DNA from: Kaistella sp. SH40-3
GTDB taxonomy: Bacteria; Bacteroidota; Bacteroidia; Flavobacteriales; Weeksellaceae
Reading direction: 5' to 3'
Assembly (NCBI RefSeq): GCF_030686865.1
Contig: NZ_JAQYUS010000006.1
Span: 124,001-188,000, forward strand
DNA length: 64,000 nucleotides
This document shows positions 1-9,154 of this stretch, in pieces; the stretch's first letter is position 1, and every line of letters begins with the position of its first letter. The notes beneath the pieces are model-generated. The model did not search any database. It was not told the origin of the DNA and saw only the letters and a program-made list of their open reading frames with translations. The translations under genes and the position numbers were made by a program.

Positions 1-1573
1 TTAAAACCAAATAAGCAACTTGTCCAGCAGTTCCGTTTACTTTAATAGGCAAAGGCATTTCAAAGAAACTGACGGAAGGATGACTTTGAGTTTGACCCAC
101 TTTAAATCTCAAAACTTTATCAGCAGTTTGATTCCACTTAATTTGATACGTAGGATATCCCTGACCGTAAATCCAATCGTTGAAGAACTCGGTAAAATCT
201 TTTCCTGTAGATTGTAAAAATGTATTCTTTAAATCGGTTGTAACTGCGTACTTATAAGCCAAATTGGGTTGGTTATGATAATCTTTTAAAGCCTGATAAA
301 AAGCAGCATCGCCTAAAATCCATTTCATCATTCTTAAAACAAATCCACCTTTAGAATAACTTAATCTACCATTAAAAACTGCATTGGTATTTCCTAAATT
401 GGCATCATCAACATAAACACTTCCACCTGCTGAGCCGGTAATATAATTCATTTCTGAAAGTAAATAACTCATAAACTGACTGTTGCTCATGAGCAGTTTT
501 TCATTGGCAAGGTGTTCACCAAAGGTCGCGAAACCTTCATTAAGCCAGATGTCATTCCAGGCACCACAAGTTACTTTGTCACCAAACCACTGGTGAGCCA
601 GTTCATGTGCGATAATTCCTTTTCCCCAAGAGCCCATGGATGACATGGTAGAATGTTCCATTCCACCGCCCCAACCGAATTCCATGTGACCGTATTTTTC
701 ATTTCGATAAGGATATGGGCCAAAATTTTCTTCGAAAACATTCATAATATCTTTGGTCCAATTGATATTCGCCATCGTCGAAGAATTGTTTGCTGTAGAA
801 GGATAAACATAATTCACAAATGGAAAAGGTGGCGTTCCCATCACATCATTAAACTTCGTGTAATTCGTAATTCCCAAAGCCACTAAATAAGCGGGAATCG
901 GATAATTGGTTTGCCAAAAAGTTAATTTCTTACTTCCCGGTAAAATCGTTTCAGAAATCAACTTCCCATTTGAAGCGACATTGTACTGAGAAGGAGTGGT
1001 AATTTTTATATCTACTTTTTCTATTTTGTCATTCATACTCTGCTTCGTTGGAAACCATTCCTGTGCGCCATAAGGTTCAGACAGCGTAAATAGAACAGGC
1101 GTGCCACCTTGCGTTTCTACGGTAAAAGCGTCACCTGCACTTCCGAAAGTATCTGGTGCTCCGGAATATTTGATGTACAGGGAATCAATCGTCGCTGAAG
1201 CAAGCGCAGCTGGAAAATCGATTTTTATTTCTTTCGTTGGTAATTGTGTAAACGATAAATTGGTGCCGTGGTATTTCACTTCAGAAACCGTAAGTACATT
1301 TGAAAAATCAAAATAAATACTCGAAATATTTTGATTGGGAATAAAATGATTGGTCACCGTTCCGCTTACATAATATTGTGCAGGATCAAGATTCAGATCT
1401 AACCGCTGATATTTCAAATCATAATTCAATGTGTTGGGATTTACATTATAATTAATCATTTTCGAATAGCGCTGTGCTTCACTTCGCATCATGCTCTTTC
1501 TTTCTGCTTCTTCGTTTTGACCAAAAACATGCGCAAAATAAAGAATTAAGGCAAGTACATAAAATTGCTTCAT
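1..1573 (-). CDS. M1 family metallopeptidase (aminopeptidase), C-terminus cut by window edge
   Basis: The reading frame opens with ATG at 1571-1573 and runs off the left edge, so the C-terminus is missing. The N-terminus is a signal peptide ending near a Phe-Gly-Gln, so the protein is exported. The zinc site is complete: HELAHQW at about residues 323-329, with the third ligand Glu 19 residues after the second His (NEGFA, about 346), and the substrate-binding GGMEH at about 303-307. This order is diagnostic of gluzincin M1 aminopeptidases, which remove N-terminal residues from peptides. The region before residue 240 matches the usual M1 beta-domain. Secreted M1 enzymes are common in flavobacteria and probably serve peptide feeding; many carry a C-terminal sorting domain, which cannot be checked here. 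Confidence 0.93.
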   Translation of the reverse strand, partial: MKQFYVLALILYFAHVFGQNEEAERKSMMRSEAQRYSKMINYNVNPNTLNYDLKYQRLDLNLDPAQYYVSGTVTNHFIPNQNISSIYFDFSNVLTVSEVKYHGTNLSFTQLPTKEIKIDFPAALASATIDSLYIKYSGAPDTFGSAGDAFTVETQGGTPVLFTLSEPYGAQEWFPTKQSMNDKIEKVDIKITTPSQYNVASNGKLISETILPGSKKLTFWQTNYPIPAYLVALGITNYTKFNDVMGTPPFPFVNYVYPSTANNSSTMANINWTKDIMNVFEENFGPYPYRNEKYGHMEFGWGGGMEHSTMSSMGSWGKGIIAHELAHQWFGDKVTCGAWNDIWLNEGFATFGEHLANEKLLMSNSQFMSYLLSEMNYITGSAGGSVYVDDANLGNTNAVFNGRLSYSKGGFVLRMMKWILGDAAFYQALKDYHNQPNLAYKYAVTTDLKNTFLQSTGKDFTEFFNDWIYGQGYPTYQIKWNQTADKVLRFKVGQTQSHPSVSFFEMPLPIKVNGTAGQVAYLVL

Positions 1574-1599
1574 TTATTAAATTATTAGTTTCTAAAGAT

Positions 1600-1629
1600 A
1601 AAAAAAACCTTCCAATAAATATTGAAAGG
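1600..1629 (-). terminator. Rho-independent terminator of dacB
   Basis: On the minus strand a hairpin with arms of about 9 bp (one G-T pair) at 1608-1629 is followed by a run of T (1600-1607). It lies just past the dacB stop. Confidence 0.7.
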
Positions 1630-1653
1630 CTATTCTTTTTATGAAATAAAGAT

Positions 1654-3099
1654 TTAGAGATTAAGCGTCGGCTCTAGGATTTGTTCCATTCTGCTTTTAA
1701 CTTGATCTACAGAACCTGCGTAATTATTAATAAGTAACGAGAAAACCAGTGTTTTTCCAGAATTCGTTTTCATATAACCAGCCAAAGTTTTTACTTTATT
1801 TAATGTTCCTGTTTTCGCAAAAATCTGTCCGTTTCCGGTATCATAAAACATTCTTTTCAATGTTCCTGTTTGACCACCAATTGGCAATGATTCCTGGAAT
1901 GTTTTGTAATATTTTTCATTCATCAGATTCGCTAAAAATTTCACCTGAGCAATTGGCGTCACCACATTACTTCTGGAAAGTCCGCTTCCGTCATAGTAAT
2001 TTAAACCTTCAGTATCAAAACCAACTGACTTTAAATGTTCATTAACGACCCGTCTACCCGCTTCTAAGGTTTGGTCACCTAATTTCTGAAAACCAACCAT
2101 TCTCAACGTCGCTTCTGCTAAAGCATTATCACTGTGCTGATTAGTATACATGATGATTTCTGCCAAAGTCGGTGACTGGTAAGCAGTGATTACTTCTCGT
2201 TTTTCAGGATTAGGATCAGTGGTTCTTGTTACCACTTTACCAACTATAGGTAAACCACTTTTAATCAATGATGCACGTAAATTATTGGCTAAATAAGCGG
2301 GCGCATCCGGAAGTTTAGTTGTTAGATTACCACCATCAAATTTATCAGCATACACCATTTGACCAATGTAAGGCGAGATATAGTAATAGTTTTTATTCTC
2401 AGAAAACGGATTTGATTTCTTTGCAATCAATTTTTCATTTTGAGGATTGATTTCATGGGTAGTTCCAACGGGTAAATAATAATTTCCGTTTTCTAACCAA
2501 ACGACACTTTCCGGTAACAACTGTGATTTATTTGCTTTGAAAACTCCAGTTTGAATGATGATATCTCCATTCACTCTTTTTATACCTTTATCTGTAATGG
2601 CTGCTTTAAAATCGGAAATAATGCTGCTGTAAGAACTCGCGCCTGCTTTACTGGTTCCCAGCGAAGGATCACCACTTCCTACGATATACAAATTCCCATT
2701 AAGAACTCCATCTTCAATAGTTCCTGAATACTCTAACTGCGTAATCCACTTAAAGTTTTCGCCCAAAAGATTCATAGCGGTCTCTGTGGTCAATAACTTC
2801 GTAGTAGAAGCCGGAATCAAGGATGCATTTTCATTATAAGAACTGATAACTTTTTTCGTTTTCGGATCATAAACAACAAAACCCCAGTTTGCATTTCGCA
2901 AAACAGGATCATTCATCATCGAATTCAATTTGATGTCTACAAGTTCTTTTGCGCTTAGAAGTTTTTCAGCGGACTCTTTAGAGGAATTTTGATTTTCGTA
3001 AGATTGAGGATAATTGGTAGAAGCGAAGGTTCCCTGCCCAAACGCAAATGCAGAAACTGCTATTGCAGAGGAAACCAGAATTTTTTTGATGTTAATCAT
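1654..3099 (-). CDS. dacB: D-alanyl-D-alanine carboxypeptidase/endopeptidase (PBP4, S13 family)
   Basis: A 481-residue protein with an N-terminal signal peptide. All three penicillin-binding motifs are present in order: SxxK (S98-T-T-K101), SxN (Ser-Asp-Asn in HSDNALAE, about residue 330) and KTG (FAKTGTLNKV, about 434). Spacing and the inserted domain between the first two motifs fit PBP4/DacB. Such enzymes act in the periplasm, cutting the terminal D-Ala of peptidoglycan stem peptides or peptide cross-links. It is transcribed alone, with a hairpin terminator behind it and a TAnnTTTG element 80 bases upstream. The gene symbol reflects family membership; a few homologues are annotated only as serine-type carboxypeptidase. 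Confidence 0.93.
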   Translation of the reverse strand: MINIKKILVSSAIAVSAFAFGQGTFASTNYPQSYENQNSSKESAEKLLSAKELVDIKLNSMMNDPVLRNANWGFVVYDPKTKKVISSYNENASLIPASTTKLLTTETAMNLLGENFKWITQLEYSGTIEDGVLNGNLYIVGSGDPSLGTSKAGASSYSSIISDFKAAITDKGIKRVNGDIIIQTGVFKANKSQLLPESVVWLENGNYYLPVGTTHEINPQNEKLIAKKSNPFSENKNYYYISPYIGQMVYADKFDGGNLTTKLPDAPAYLANNLRASLIKSGLPIVGKVVTRTTDPNPEKREVITAYQSPTLAEIIMYTNQHSDNALAEATLRMVGFQKLGDQTLEAGRRVVNEHLKSVGFDTEGLNYYDGSGLSRSNVVTPIAQVKFLANLMNEKYYKTFQESLPIGGQTGTLKRMFYDTGNGQIFAKTGTLNKVKTLAGYMKTNSGKTLVFSLLINNYAGSVDQVKSRMEQILEPTLNL

Positions 3100-3177
3100 T
3101 TAATTTTATTATTTGATTATCTATTTAATGTTCGGTTAAAAGAATATAATTCTTACCCAAAACATCTTTTTAACGTT

Positions 3178-3185
3178 CAAAAGTA
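3178..3185 (-). promoter_or_regulatory. Putative -7 element for dacB
   Basis: The minus strand reads TACTTTTG, an exact match to the flavobacterial -7 consensus TAnnTTTG. No clear TTG lies 17-23 bases upstream, so only half of the promoter is supported. Confidence 0.4.
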
Positions 3186-3250
3186 TAAAATATTGTTGAA
3201 GGACAGTGAATTAACGGTGGTAAAAACATGGTAATAACTGTTAAACTTTG

Positions 3251-5698
3251 TTAAAAGTCAACATAAATCACCTTTTTAATTGAATGATACGCTGTAATCT
3301 CATCAAACTCGGCCAAACTTTTGGTTACCAAACCTTTATACTCTGCATACTTTTTTCCGCGCGGTAATTTAAGTAACAGTTGATATTGATACATTAAATT
3401 AAGTTTTCCGATTGGCGATTTTTCTGGACCGAGAATACATTCTTCGGGTAAATATTTTCTAAGAATTGAACCTAGAAACTGTGAGGCACGATTTACTTTA
3501 TCTTCTCGGCGATGCTTTAATTCAATCATAATCAACTTCACGAAAGGCGGATAAAGGAATTTCTTTCTCTCTGTCAACAAATGTTCGTAAATCATCGGCG
3601 TATCATGATCTTTAAGCATTTGAAAAATAGAATGTTGCGGATTATAAGTTTGAATTAAAACTTTCCCATTTCCAGAACTTCTGCCGGCTCTACCAGAAAC
3701 TTGCGTGATCAATTGAAACGCTCTTTCTTCCGCCCGGAAATCTTGTACATATAATAAGGAGTCCGCTTTTGGAATCGCGACCAGTTCAATATTATCAAAA
3801 TCTAAACCTTTGGAAATCATCTGAGTACCAACAACAATGTCGGTTTCGCCTTCTTCGATTTTCTCGTATAATTTCTCGTAGGCAAATTTCTTGCGCATGG
3901 AATCAACATCCATTCGGTCAACTTCTGAGTCCGGGAAAATCTTTGAAACTTCTTCGTGAATCTGTTCTACACCAACCCCTCTCACATTCAATTTTTCGGA
4001 ATGACATTTCGGACAGGCTTTTGGTTTCGCCGCTTTTTGTCCACAATAATGACATTTCATTTCATTATTATATTTGTGATAGGTCATCACCACATCACAA
4101 TTTGAGCAATAGTTAACATAACCACAAGTTTCACATTCCACAACATTGGCATAACCACGGCGGTTATGAAGAATCATAGTTTGTTTATTATGATCGAGTT
4201 CTTTCCTAATTTCATCAATTAACTGCAAAGAAAAACTACCAACCAACTTTTTAGAATCCTGCGCTTCTTTAAAATTAATGAGTTCAAACTGTGGAATATT
4301 TACATTTCCAAAACGTTCGCCTAAGAAAACATATTTCAGTTTTTCCTTTTTTGCAGCGTAATAAGATTCTACTGAAGGAGTCGCAGAACCTAGAATAACA
4401 TTGGCTTTATAGAATTTCGCTAAAACCTGGGCCGCATCTTTCGCATTGAAAAACGGAGAAGTTTCCCGCGGTTTATAACTGGAATCGTGTTCTTCATCAA
4501 CTACGATTAAACCTAAATTCTCATATGGTAAAAACAACGCATTCCTCGTTCCAATAAGGATTTTGATGTCATTATTTTTAATTCTTCGCCAAACTTCTAC
4601 CTTTTCGAAATCGGTTAACTTCTGATGATAGAATCCTAATTGTTTACCATATTTTTTTTCTAAACGCTGAACAATCTGTTTGGTGATCGCAATCTCAGGA
4701 AGTAGAAATAAAACATTTTTTTCATCTGCCACCGCTTCTTCAATCTTTTCTAAATAAACGTGCGTTTTCCCGGAAGAAGTTACGCCGTGAAGCAAGACAT
4801 TTTTACCTTGTTCAAAGGCTTCATCTATTTCTGCTTTCGCCTGAAGTTGGATATCACTCAGTTTTTCTAATTCTTCAGTTTCTCCTTCATAACTTTCCAG
4901 TCTGTCTTTTTGAAGATAATATTCCTGAACCAGATCTTTTTCAATTAGTGATTTTAATTGCGCCTGGACAAATTTTCCTTCATGAAAAACATCGGATTTT
5001 TTGATTAATTTTTCAGGATGTTCGGTTTGTTTCTCTAAGAGTAAAAGAAATAATTCCTGCTGTTTTGGCGAACGTTTTAATGATAAAAGAATTTGAGGTA
5101 AATCAGAATTTTTTACCGTTTCTTCATTAATCTTTAAATAGGCAATTTCCTTTGCTTTGTACTTTTCAGCGATTTTTTCATCAATTTCAATGTATTGTAA
5201 ATCGATTAAAGATTTTATGGTTTTTACAATATCTCTTTTCGGAATAAAGGCTTCAATCTCCGTTAAATTAATGAGTTGCCGAACTTCTAAGGCCTGAATC
5301 AGATACATTTCATTGACATCTAAATTCTCGAAATCGATAACAACATTTGGTCTTAATTTGAGATAAGTTTCACTTTCTAATTTTAAAGAACCCGGAAATG
5401 AAAAACGATAAATCTCGCCCAAATTACAGATATAATAATCTGAAAGCCAGTTCCAAAACTGAATTTGTTCTTTTGGTAAAATCGGTAAATCATCTAAAAT
5501 ATTGATAATTTCTTTCGGTACAAAAGTTTCGGGTTCTTGATCATGAAGATCGAAAACGATTCCTGTATAAATCTTTTTCCCACCAAAAGCCACCAAAACC
5601 CGCATTCCAACTTGAATGGAATCCAAGAGTTCAACGGGAACTTTGTAGGTGAAAATTCCTTTTAAATTTAAGGGAAGAATGACTTGGGCGAAACTCAA
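3251..5698 (-). CDS. priA: Primosomal replication restart helicase PriA
   Basis: An 815-residue superfamily 2 helicase that reloads the replisome at collapsed forks. It has an N-terminal DNA-binding domain (FAQVILPLNLKG start is typical), Walker A (HGVTSSGKTH, about residue 307), Walker B (VVDEEHDSS), helicase motifs V and VI (GTQMISKGLDF and QVSGRAGRSS), and between them a zinc-binding cluster of eight cysteines (CETCGYVNYCSNC and later CHYCG and CPKC). The length is normal for the Bacteroidota form. The start is TTG at 5698; no in-frame ATG lies just upstream, and the next residues match the family N-terminus. It stands alone between dacB and proline dehydrogenase. Confidence 0.96.
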   Translation of the reverse strand: MSFAQVILPLNLKGIFTYKVPVELLDSIQVGMRVLVAFGGKKIYTGIVFDLHDQEPETFVPKEIINILDDLPILPKEQIQFWNWLSDYYICNLGEIYRFSFPGSLKLESETYLKLRPNVVIDFENLDVNEMYLIQALEVRQLINLTEIEAFIPKRDIVKTIKSLIDLQYIEIDEKIAEKYKAKEIAYLKINEETVKNSDLPQILLSLKRSPKQQELFLLLLEKQTEHPEKLIKKSDVFHEGKFVQAQLKSLIEKDLVQEYYLQKDRLESYEGETEELEKLSDIQLQAKAEIDEAFEQGKNVLLHGVTSSGKTHVYLEKIEEAVADEKNVLFLLPEIAITKQIVQRLEKKYGKQLGFYHQKLTDFEKVEVWRRIKNNDIKILIGTRNALFLPYENLGLIVVDEEHDSSYKPRETSPFFNAKDAAQVLAKFYKANVILGSATPSVESYYAAKKEKLKYVFLGERFGNVNIPQFELINFKEAQDSKKLVGSFSLQLIDEIRKELDHNKQTMILHNRRGYANVVECETCGYVNYCSNCDVVMTYHKYNNEMKCHYCGQKAAKPKACPKCHSEKLNVRGVGVEQIHEEVSKIFPDSEVDRMDVDSMRKKFAYEKLYEKIEEGETDIVVGTQMISKGLDFDNIELVAIPKADSLLYVQDFRAEERAFQLITQVSGRAGRSSGNGKVLIQTYNPQHSIFQMLKDHDTPMIYEHLLTERKKFLYPPFVKLIMIELKHRREDKVNRASQFLGSILRKYLPEECILGPEKSPIGKLNLMYQYQLLLKLPRGKKYAEYKGLVTKSLAEFDEITAYHSIKKVIYVDF

Positions 5699-5791
5699 TG
5701 CGTGAATGTGTTGATTTGTTGATGTGCCATTATTGTTAATGTTTTACAAATTTAGAAATAAATTTCGGCTAAAGCCAATCGCATTTTTGGA

Positions 5792-5816
5792 AATAAAAAA
5801 CGGGCTAAAGCCCGTT
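5792..5816 (-). terminator. Terminator of proline dehydrogenase gene; REP-like hairpin
   Basis: Perfect inverted repeat AACGGGCTAAAGCCCGTT (5799-5816) followed on the minus strand by a T-rich tract. A shorter related GGCTAAAGCC lies at 5767-5776. This kind of GGGCTAAAGCCC hairpin recurs between genes in many Bacteroidota genomes (from memory, not searched). Confidence 0.6.
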
Positions 5817-5868
5817 CCTATTAATAATGATTGTTTTGAAAATTCAAAACTTAAAAATTATTTCAAAA

Positions 5869-7038
5869 TTATTTTCCTTTTCTTCTGTCTAGTTCTTTTT
5901 GAATCAAACCTAATTCACGTCCTGTTTGTCCTGCTACAGAAGTATTTTCCTGCGCTCTTCTCGTCAAATAAGGAACTACATCTTTTACCGGTCCGTACGG
6001 AAGATATTTGCAAACATTATATTTTTCAGCACCCAAATAATAAGTGATATTGTCACTCATTCCGTACAGTTGTCCGAAATAAATTTGTGGATGATCGTGA
6101 GGCAAGCCCATCGCTTTCATTTTCTCCATCACCAGTTCGGTCGATTTTTCGTTGTGTGTTCCGAAGAAAGCAGAAACTTTATCTAAGTTATTTAAAACAA
6201 AATCGATCGCTCCATTATAATTATCATCAGACGCCTGTTTGGTCGGCTGAATTGGATCAGGATATTTCATTTCTGCTGCACGCGCTCTTTCTTTTTCCAT
6301 ATAAGCGCCACGAACGAATTTGTAACCAAGGAAATAGTTTTTCTCTTTGGCTCTTTCTAAATCTTTCGCCAAATATTCTAATCTTCCCGTTCTGTACATC
6401 TGAATAGTATTCCAAATAATGGCTTTTTCTTTGTTGAATCTTTCCATCATTTCATTCACCAGATTATCGGTAGCATCTTGCATCCAGGAATCTTCAGCAT
6501 CAACCATTAACACGACATTTCTATCGAATGCCATTTGACAAACATCCTCAAATCTTTTTACGACTCTCGCCCACTCTTCTTTTTGTGAAGTCGTTAATTC
6601 TACTTTTTTACCAACTTCTTCATAAATCTCAATTCTTCCAAAACCTGTTGGTTTAAAAACTACAAAAGGAATCGCTGGATTACCTTCCGCAAATTTGATG
6701 TTCTGCTGAATTTCGGTACAGGTATCATCAAAAACTTTTTCTTCTGCCTTTCCTTCAATCGCATAATCAAAAATACTTCCGACATGATGTTTAAACATTT
6801 GTTTCACCACTTTCATACTTTCTTCATGGGTTTCGCCACCGCAAAACTGTTCGAACAAAGTTTGCTTTACAATATCTGTTACAAAAGGAAAATTATTTTT
6901 GATGGTAAAATTCAGTGCAGAAATTCCAACATTCGTAATCATAGGTTGTTCAATGGCTTTAAACATCCAGTATGCTTTTTTCAGTTGAGAATCTGTTTTG
7001 TCTGCGAAGGCAATTTGGGTATTATCGAAAATGCTCAT
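5869..7038 (-). CDS. Proline dehydrogenase (PutA PRODH domain)
   Basis: A 389-residue monofunctional proline dehydrogenase. It oxidises proline to 1-pyrroline-5-carboxylate with FAD and passes electrons to the membrane quinone pool; a separate dehydrogenase completes the path to glutamate and is not in this window. Family signatures visible are the beta/alpha barrel segments LMVDAEDSWMQ (about residue 180), KFVRGAYMEKER (about 242-253), THNEKS and, near the C-terminus, YLPYGPVKDVVPYLTRRAQEN, whose double Arg binds the proline carboxylate. The protein lacks the DNA-binding and aldehyde dehydrogenase parts of full PutA. It diverges from aroB across a 90-base gap. Confidence 0.93.
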   Translation of the reverse strand: MSIFDNTQIAFADKTDSQLKKAYWMFKAIEQPMITNVGISALNFTIKNNFPFVTDIVKQTLFEQFCGGETHEESMKVVKQMFKHHVGSIFDYAIEGKAEEKVFDDTCTEIQQNIKFAEGNPAIPFVVFKPTGFGRIEIYEEVGKKVELTTSQKEEWARVVKRFEDVCQMAFDRNVVLMVDAEDSWMQDATDNLVNEMMERFNKEKAIIWNTIQMYRTGRLEYLAKDLERAKEKNYFLGYKFVRGAYMEKERARAAEMKYPDPIQPTKQASDDNYNGAIDFVLNNLDKVSAFFGTHNEKSTELVMEKMKAMGLPHDHPQIYFGQLYGMSDNITYYLGAEKYNVCKYLPYGPVKDVVPYLTRRAQENTSVAGQTGRELGLIQKELDRRKGK

Positions 7039-7057
7039 AATTTAAATTAAAGTTCAA

Positions 7058-7065
7058 CAAATTTA
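7058..7065 (-). promoter_or_regulatory. Putative -7 element for proline dehydrogenase
   Basis: The minus strand reads TAAATTTG, matching TAnnTTTG, 20-27 bases before the start codon. The -33 TTG is not evident. Confidence 0.4.
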
Positions 7066-7080
7066 ATAATACTCTATGAA

Positions 7081-7110
7081 TTGATAAGACTAAATTAAAG
7101 TTTAATTTTG
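7081..7110 (+). promoter_or_regulatory. aroB promoter
   Basis: TTG at 7081-7083, a 19-base spacer and TAATTTTG at 7103-7110. Both elements match the Bacteroidota sigma-A consensus (TTTG/TTG, 17-23 bases, TAnnTTTG). Transcription would start about 7116, leaving a leader of roughly 13 bases before the ATG. Confidence 0.65.
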
Positions 7111-7128
7111 TGATAAATTTCAGTTTAC

Positions 7129-8157
7129 ATGATTTCAATATTAGATGAGGATTTCTCGCAACTCAACAGTTTTATAACCAATTTAAAACCGACTCAACTT
7201 TTAATTTTAGTTGATGAAAACACGCACGAACATTGTCTTCCCACACTTTTAGGGAATTTAGAAACCGAGATTCCTTTTGAAATCATCGAAATTGAAGCTG
7301 GCGAAGAGTTGAAAACTTTGGAAACTGCAGCACAACTTTGGGAAATCTTAACCGAATTTGAAACTGATCGCAAAGCCTTAATGATTAATTTAGGTGGCGG
7401 CGTCATCACTGATATGGGCGGATTTATCGCTTCAACTTACAAAAGAGGAATTCCTTTTATTAATATTCCAACGACTCTTTTAGGAATGTGTGATGCGTCT
7501 ATTGGCGGAAAAACGGGAATTGATCATCAATTTTTAAAGAACATTATTGGAACTTTTGCACATCCAGAACAGATTTTTGTCTTTCCAGAATTCTTGCATA
7601 CTTTACCTTTTGAGGAACTTCGAAGTGGTTTTGCCGAAATGTTGAAACACGGTTTAATTACGGATGAAAAACATTGGAACGATTTAATTTCCATTAAAGA
7701 ATTAACGCCGGAACACATTTTCCCTTTCATTGAAAGATCGATGAAGATTAAACAAAATGTAGTTGAACAGGATTTTACGGAACAAAATATTCGGAAGACT
7801 TTGAACTTTGGTCATACGATCGGTCACGCTGTTGAAAGTTTATTTCTATTAAAAGGGAAACCAATTATGCATGGAGAAGCCGTTGCACTGGGAATGATTT
7901 GCGAAACGAGAATATCTTTTCTACAAGATTTGATTTCAGAAGAAACTGCTAATGACATTGTTGAAAATATCAGAAAGTTTTATCCTCACTTAAATATCAG
8001 CGGATTTTCATTAGAGGAAATAGTCAATTTAATGATGAATGATAAAAAGAATACAGCAGGAAATATCAATTTCTCTTTGCTAACCGGAATTGGAACTTCA
8101 ACTTTTAATTGCTCTGTAAATCTTGAAAACATCAAAAACGCATTGCTTTATTATTAA
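7129..8157 (+). CDS. aroB: 3-dehydroquinate synthase
   Basis: A 342-residue enzyme that converts DAHP to 3-dehydroquinate, step two of the shikimate pathway, using NAD and a divalent metal. The NAD-binding segment GGGVITDMGGFIAST (about residues 88-102), the substrate and NAD loop IPTTLLGMCDASIGGKTGID (about 112-131), and metal ligands in ELRSGFAEMLKHG, LNFGHTIGHAVE and HGEAVALGM are all present. The protein is slightly shorter than the E. coli enzyme, as is normal in flavobacteria. It is a single-gene unit with a good promoter in front and a strong terminator behind. Confidence 0.96.
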   Translation: MISILDEDFSQLNSFITNLKPTQLLILVDENTHEHCLPTLLGNLETEIPFEIIEIEAGEELKTLETAAQLWEILTEFETDRKALMINLGGGVITDMGGFIASTYKRGIPFINIPTTLLGMCDASIGGKTGIDHQFLKNIIGTFAHPEQIFVFPEFLHTLPFEELRSGFAEMLKHGLITDEKHWNDLISIKELTPEHIFPFIERSMKIKQNVVEQDFTEQNIRKTLNFGHTIGHAVESLFLLKGKPIMHGEAVALGMICETRISFLQDLISEETANDIVENIRKFYPHLNISGFSLEEIVNLMMNDKKNTAGNINFSLLTGIGTSTFNCSVNLENIKNALLYY

Positions 8158-8466
8158 AATTTGGTGTAAAAAGTAACTAAACTGCTGAACTGAATTCCTG
8201 CACAATTATTGTGCAGGAATTTTTTATTTATAGCAAACTACTGGTTTAAAGTCAATTAGAATTAATACTATTTAAACCCTTGTTTAATTTTTAGGTAGTT
8301 TATATCATTTTGGCACACCATTTGAGAGTACTACAATCGTAAAACAAATTTAAAAATGTAATGATAATGAGGATTAAATGATTTTAGAAATTCTAAAAAT
8401 TTAATTTCTAAAAGTTGTAAAGTCCAATTATTAAAAACGTAAAAATTAATTAAAAAATTTAAGATT
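8158..8466. other. Intergenic region: aroB terminator and long leader of the barrel gene
   Basis: This 309-base gap holds the aroB terminator (8193-8225) and then AT-rich sequence. TTG at 8280-8282 and TCATTTTG at 8305-8312 form an imperfect promoter. If used, the barrel gene would have a leader of about 145 bases. No reading frame here looks coding. Confidence 0.5.
8193..8225 (+). terminator. Rho-independent terminator of aroB
   Basis: Perfect 13-bp arms AATTCCTGCACAA and TTGTGCAGGAATT with a 3-base loop, followed by T-run 8221-8225. Confidence 0.85.
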
Positions 8467-9084
8467 ATGAAAAAGTTAGTATTAGGTGCAGCAATCGCAA
8501 TGAGTTCATTGACATTCGCACAGCAATTTGGTGTTAAAGGTGGTATGAATGTATCCTCTATATCTAAAGATGGAGGTTTAAGTGATACTTCCTCAAAAAT
8601 CGGTTTCAACGCAGGTGTTTTCATGAACGCTCCTTTAGCGGAAAACTTTAGCATCCAACCCGAAGTTTTGTATAATGATTTAGGATCAAAAGTTACTTAC
8701 GGATCTAATGATCAGAATTCATACAGTACTAATTTAGGCTATATCGCAGTACCTGTAATGTTTCAGTACAATGCTACACCGGAGTTTTACTTAGAAGCCG
8801 GTCCGCAAGTGAGTTTTCTTGTTAATGCGAATAGTAAATTGAAAGATGGTAATAATTCAACAATCACTGACTGGACAAAAACAGCAAAAGATAATTTAAA
8901 TACTGTTGACTTTGGAGTTGGAATAGGTGCTGGTTATTACTTCACACCACAACTAGCTCTTACCGCAAGATATGTAGCCGGAGTAACAAAAATCGGAAAT
9001 GATGATAATATTATCGGAAAAGCTTATAGTGATTCCAAAAACAATAATTTCCAAGTTGGTTTAGCTTACAAATTTAGTAAGTAA
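8467..9084 (+). CDS. Outer-membrane beta-barrel protein (PorT/OmpW-like porin family)
   Basis: A 205-residue protein with a signal peptide (MKKLVLGAAIAMSSLTFAQQ, cleavage after Ala-Gln). The mature part starts with FGVKGGMNVS, the usual first strand of the Bacteroidota outer_membrane beta-barrel domain, and alternates polar and hydrophobic residues. It ends with NNFQVGLAYKFSK, an aromatic-rich last strand. The predicted fold is a small 8-strand barrel in the outer membrane. The family has no single known function. A possible long leader upstream leaves room for post-transcriptional control. A terminator shared with purF follows. Confidence 0.85.
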   Translation: MKKLVLGAAIAMSSLTFAQQFGVKGGMNVSSISKDGGLSDTSSKIGFNAGVFMNAPLAENFSIQPEVLYNDLGSKVTYGSNDQNSYSTNLGYIAVPVMFQYNATPEFYLEAGPQVSFLVNANSKLKDGNNSTITDWTKTAKDNLNTVDFGVGIGAGYYFTPQLALTARYVAGVTKIGNDDNIIGKAYSDSKNNNFQVGLAYKFSK

Positions 9085-9118
9085 TAGCACACTTCATATC
9101 AAAAACACAATTTATATA

Positions 9119-9149
9119 GAAAAGGTTGGGATTAATTCCCAACCTTTTC
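9119..9149. terminator. Bidirectional terminator between barrel gene and purF
   Basis: 13-bp arms (GAAAAGGTTGGGA and its complement) with a 5-base loop, and T-rich sequence on the plus side. It sits between two convergent genes. Confidence 0.75.
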
Positions 9150-9154
9150 ATTTT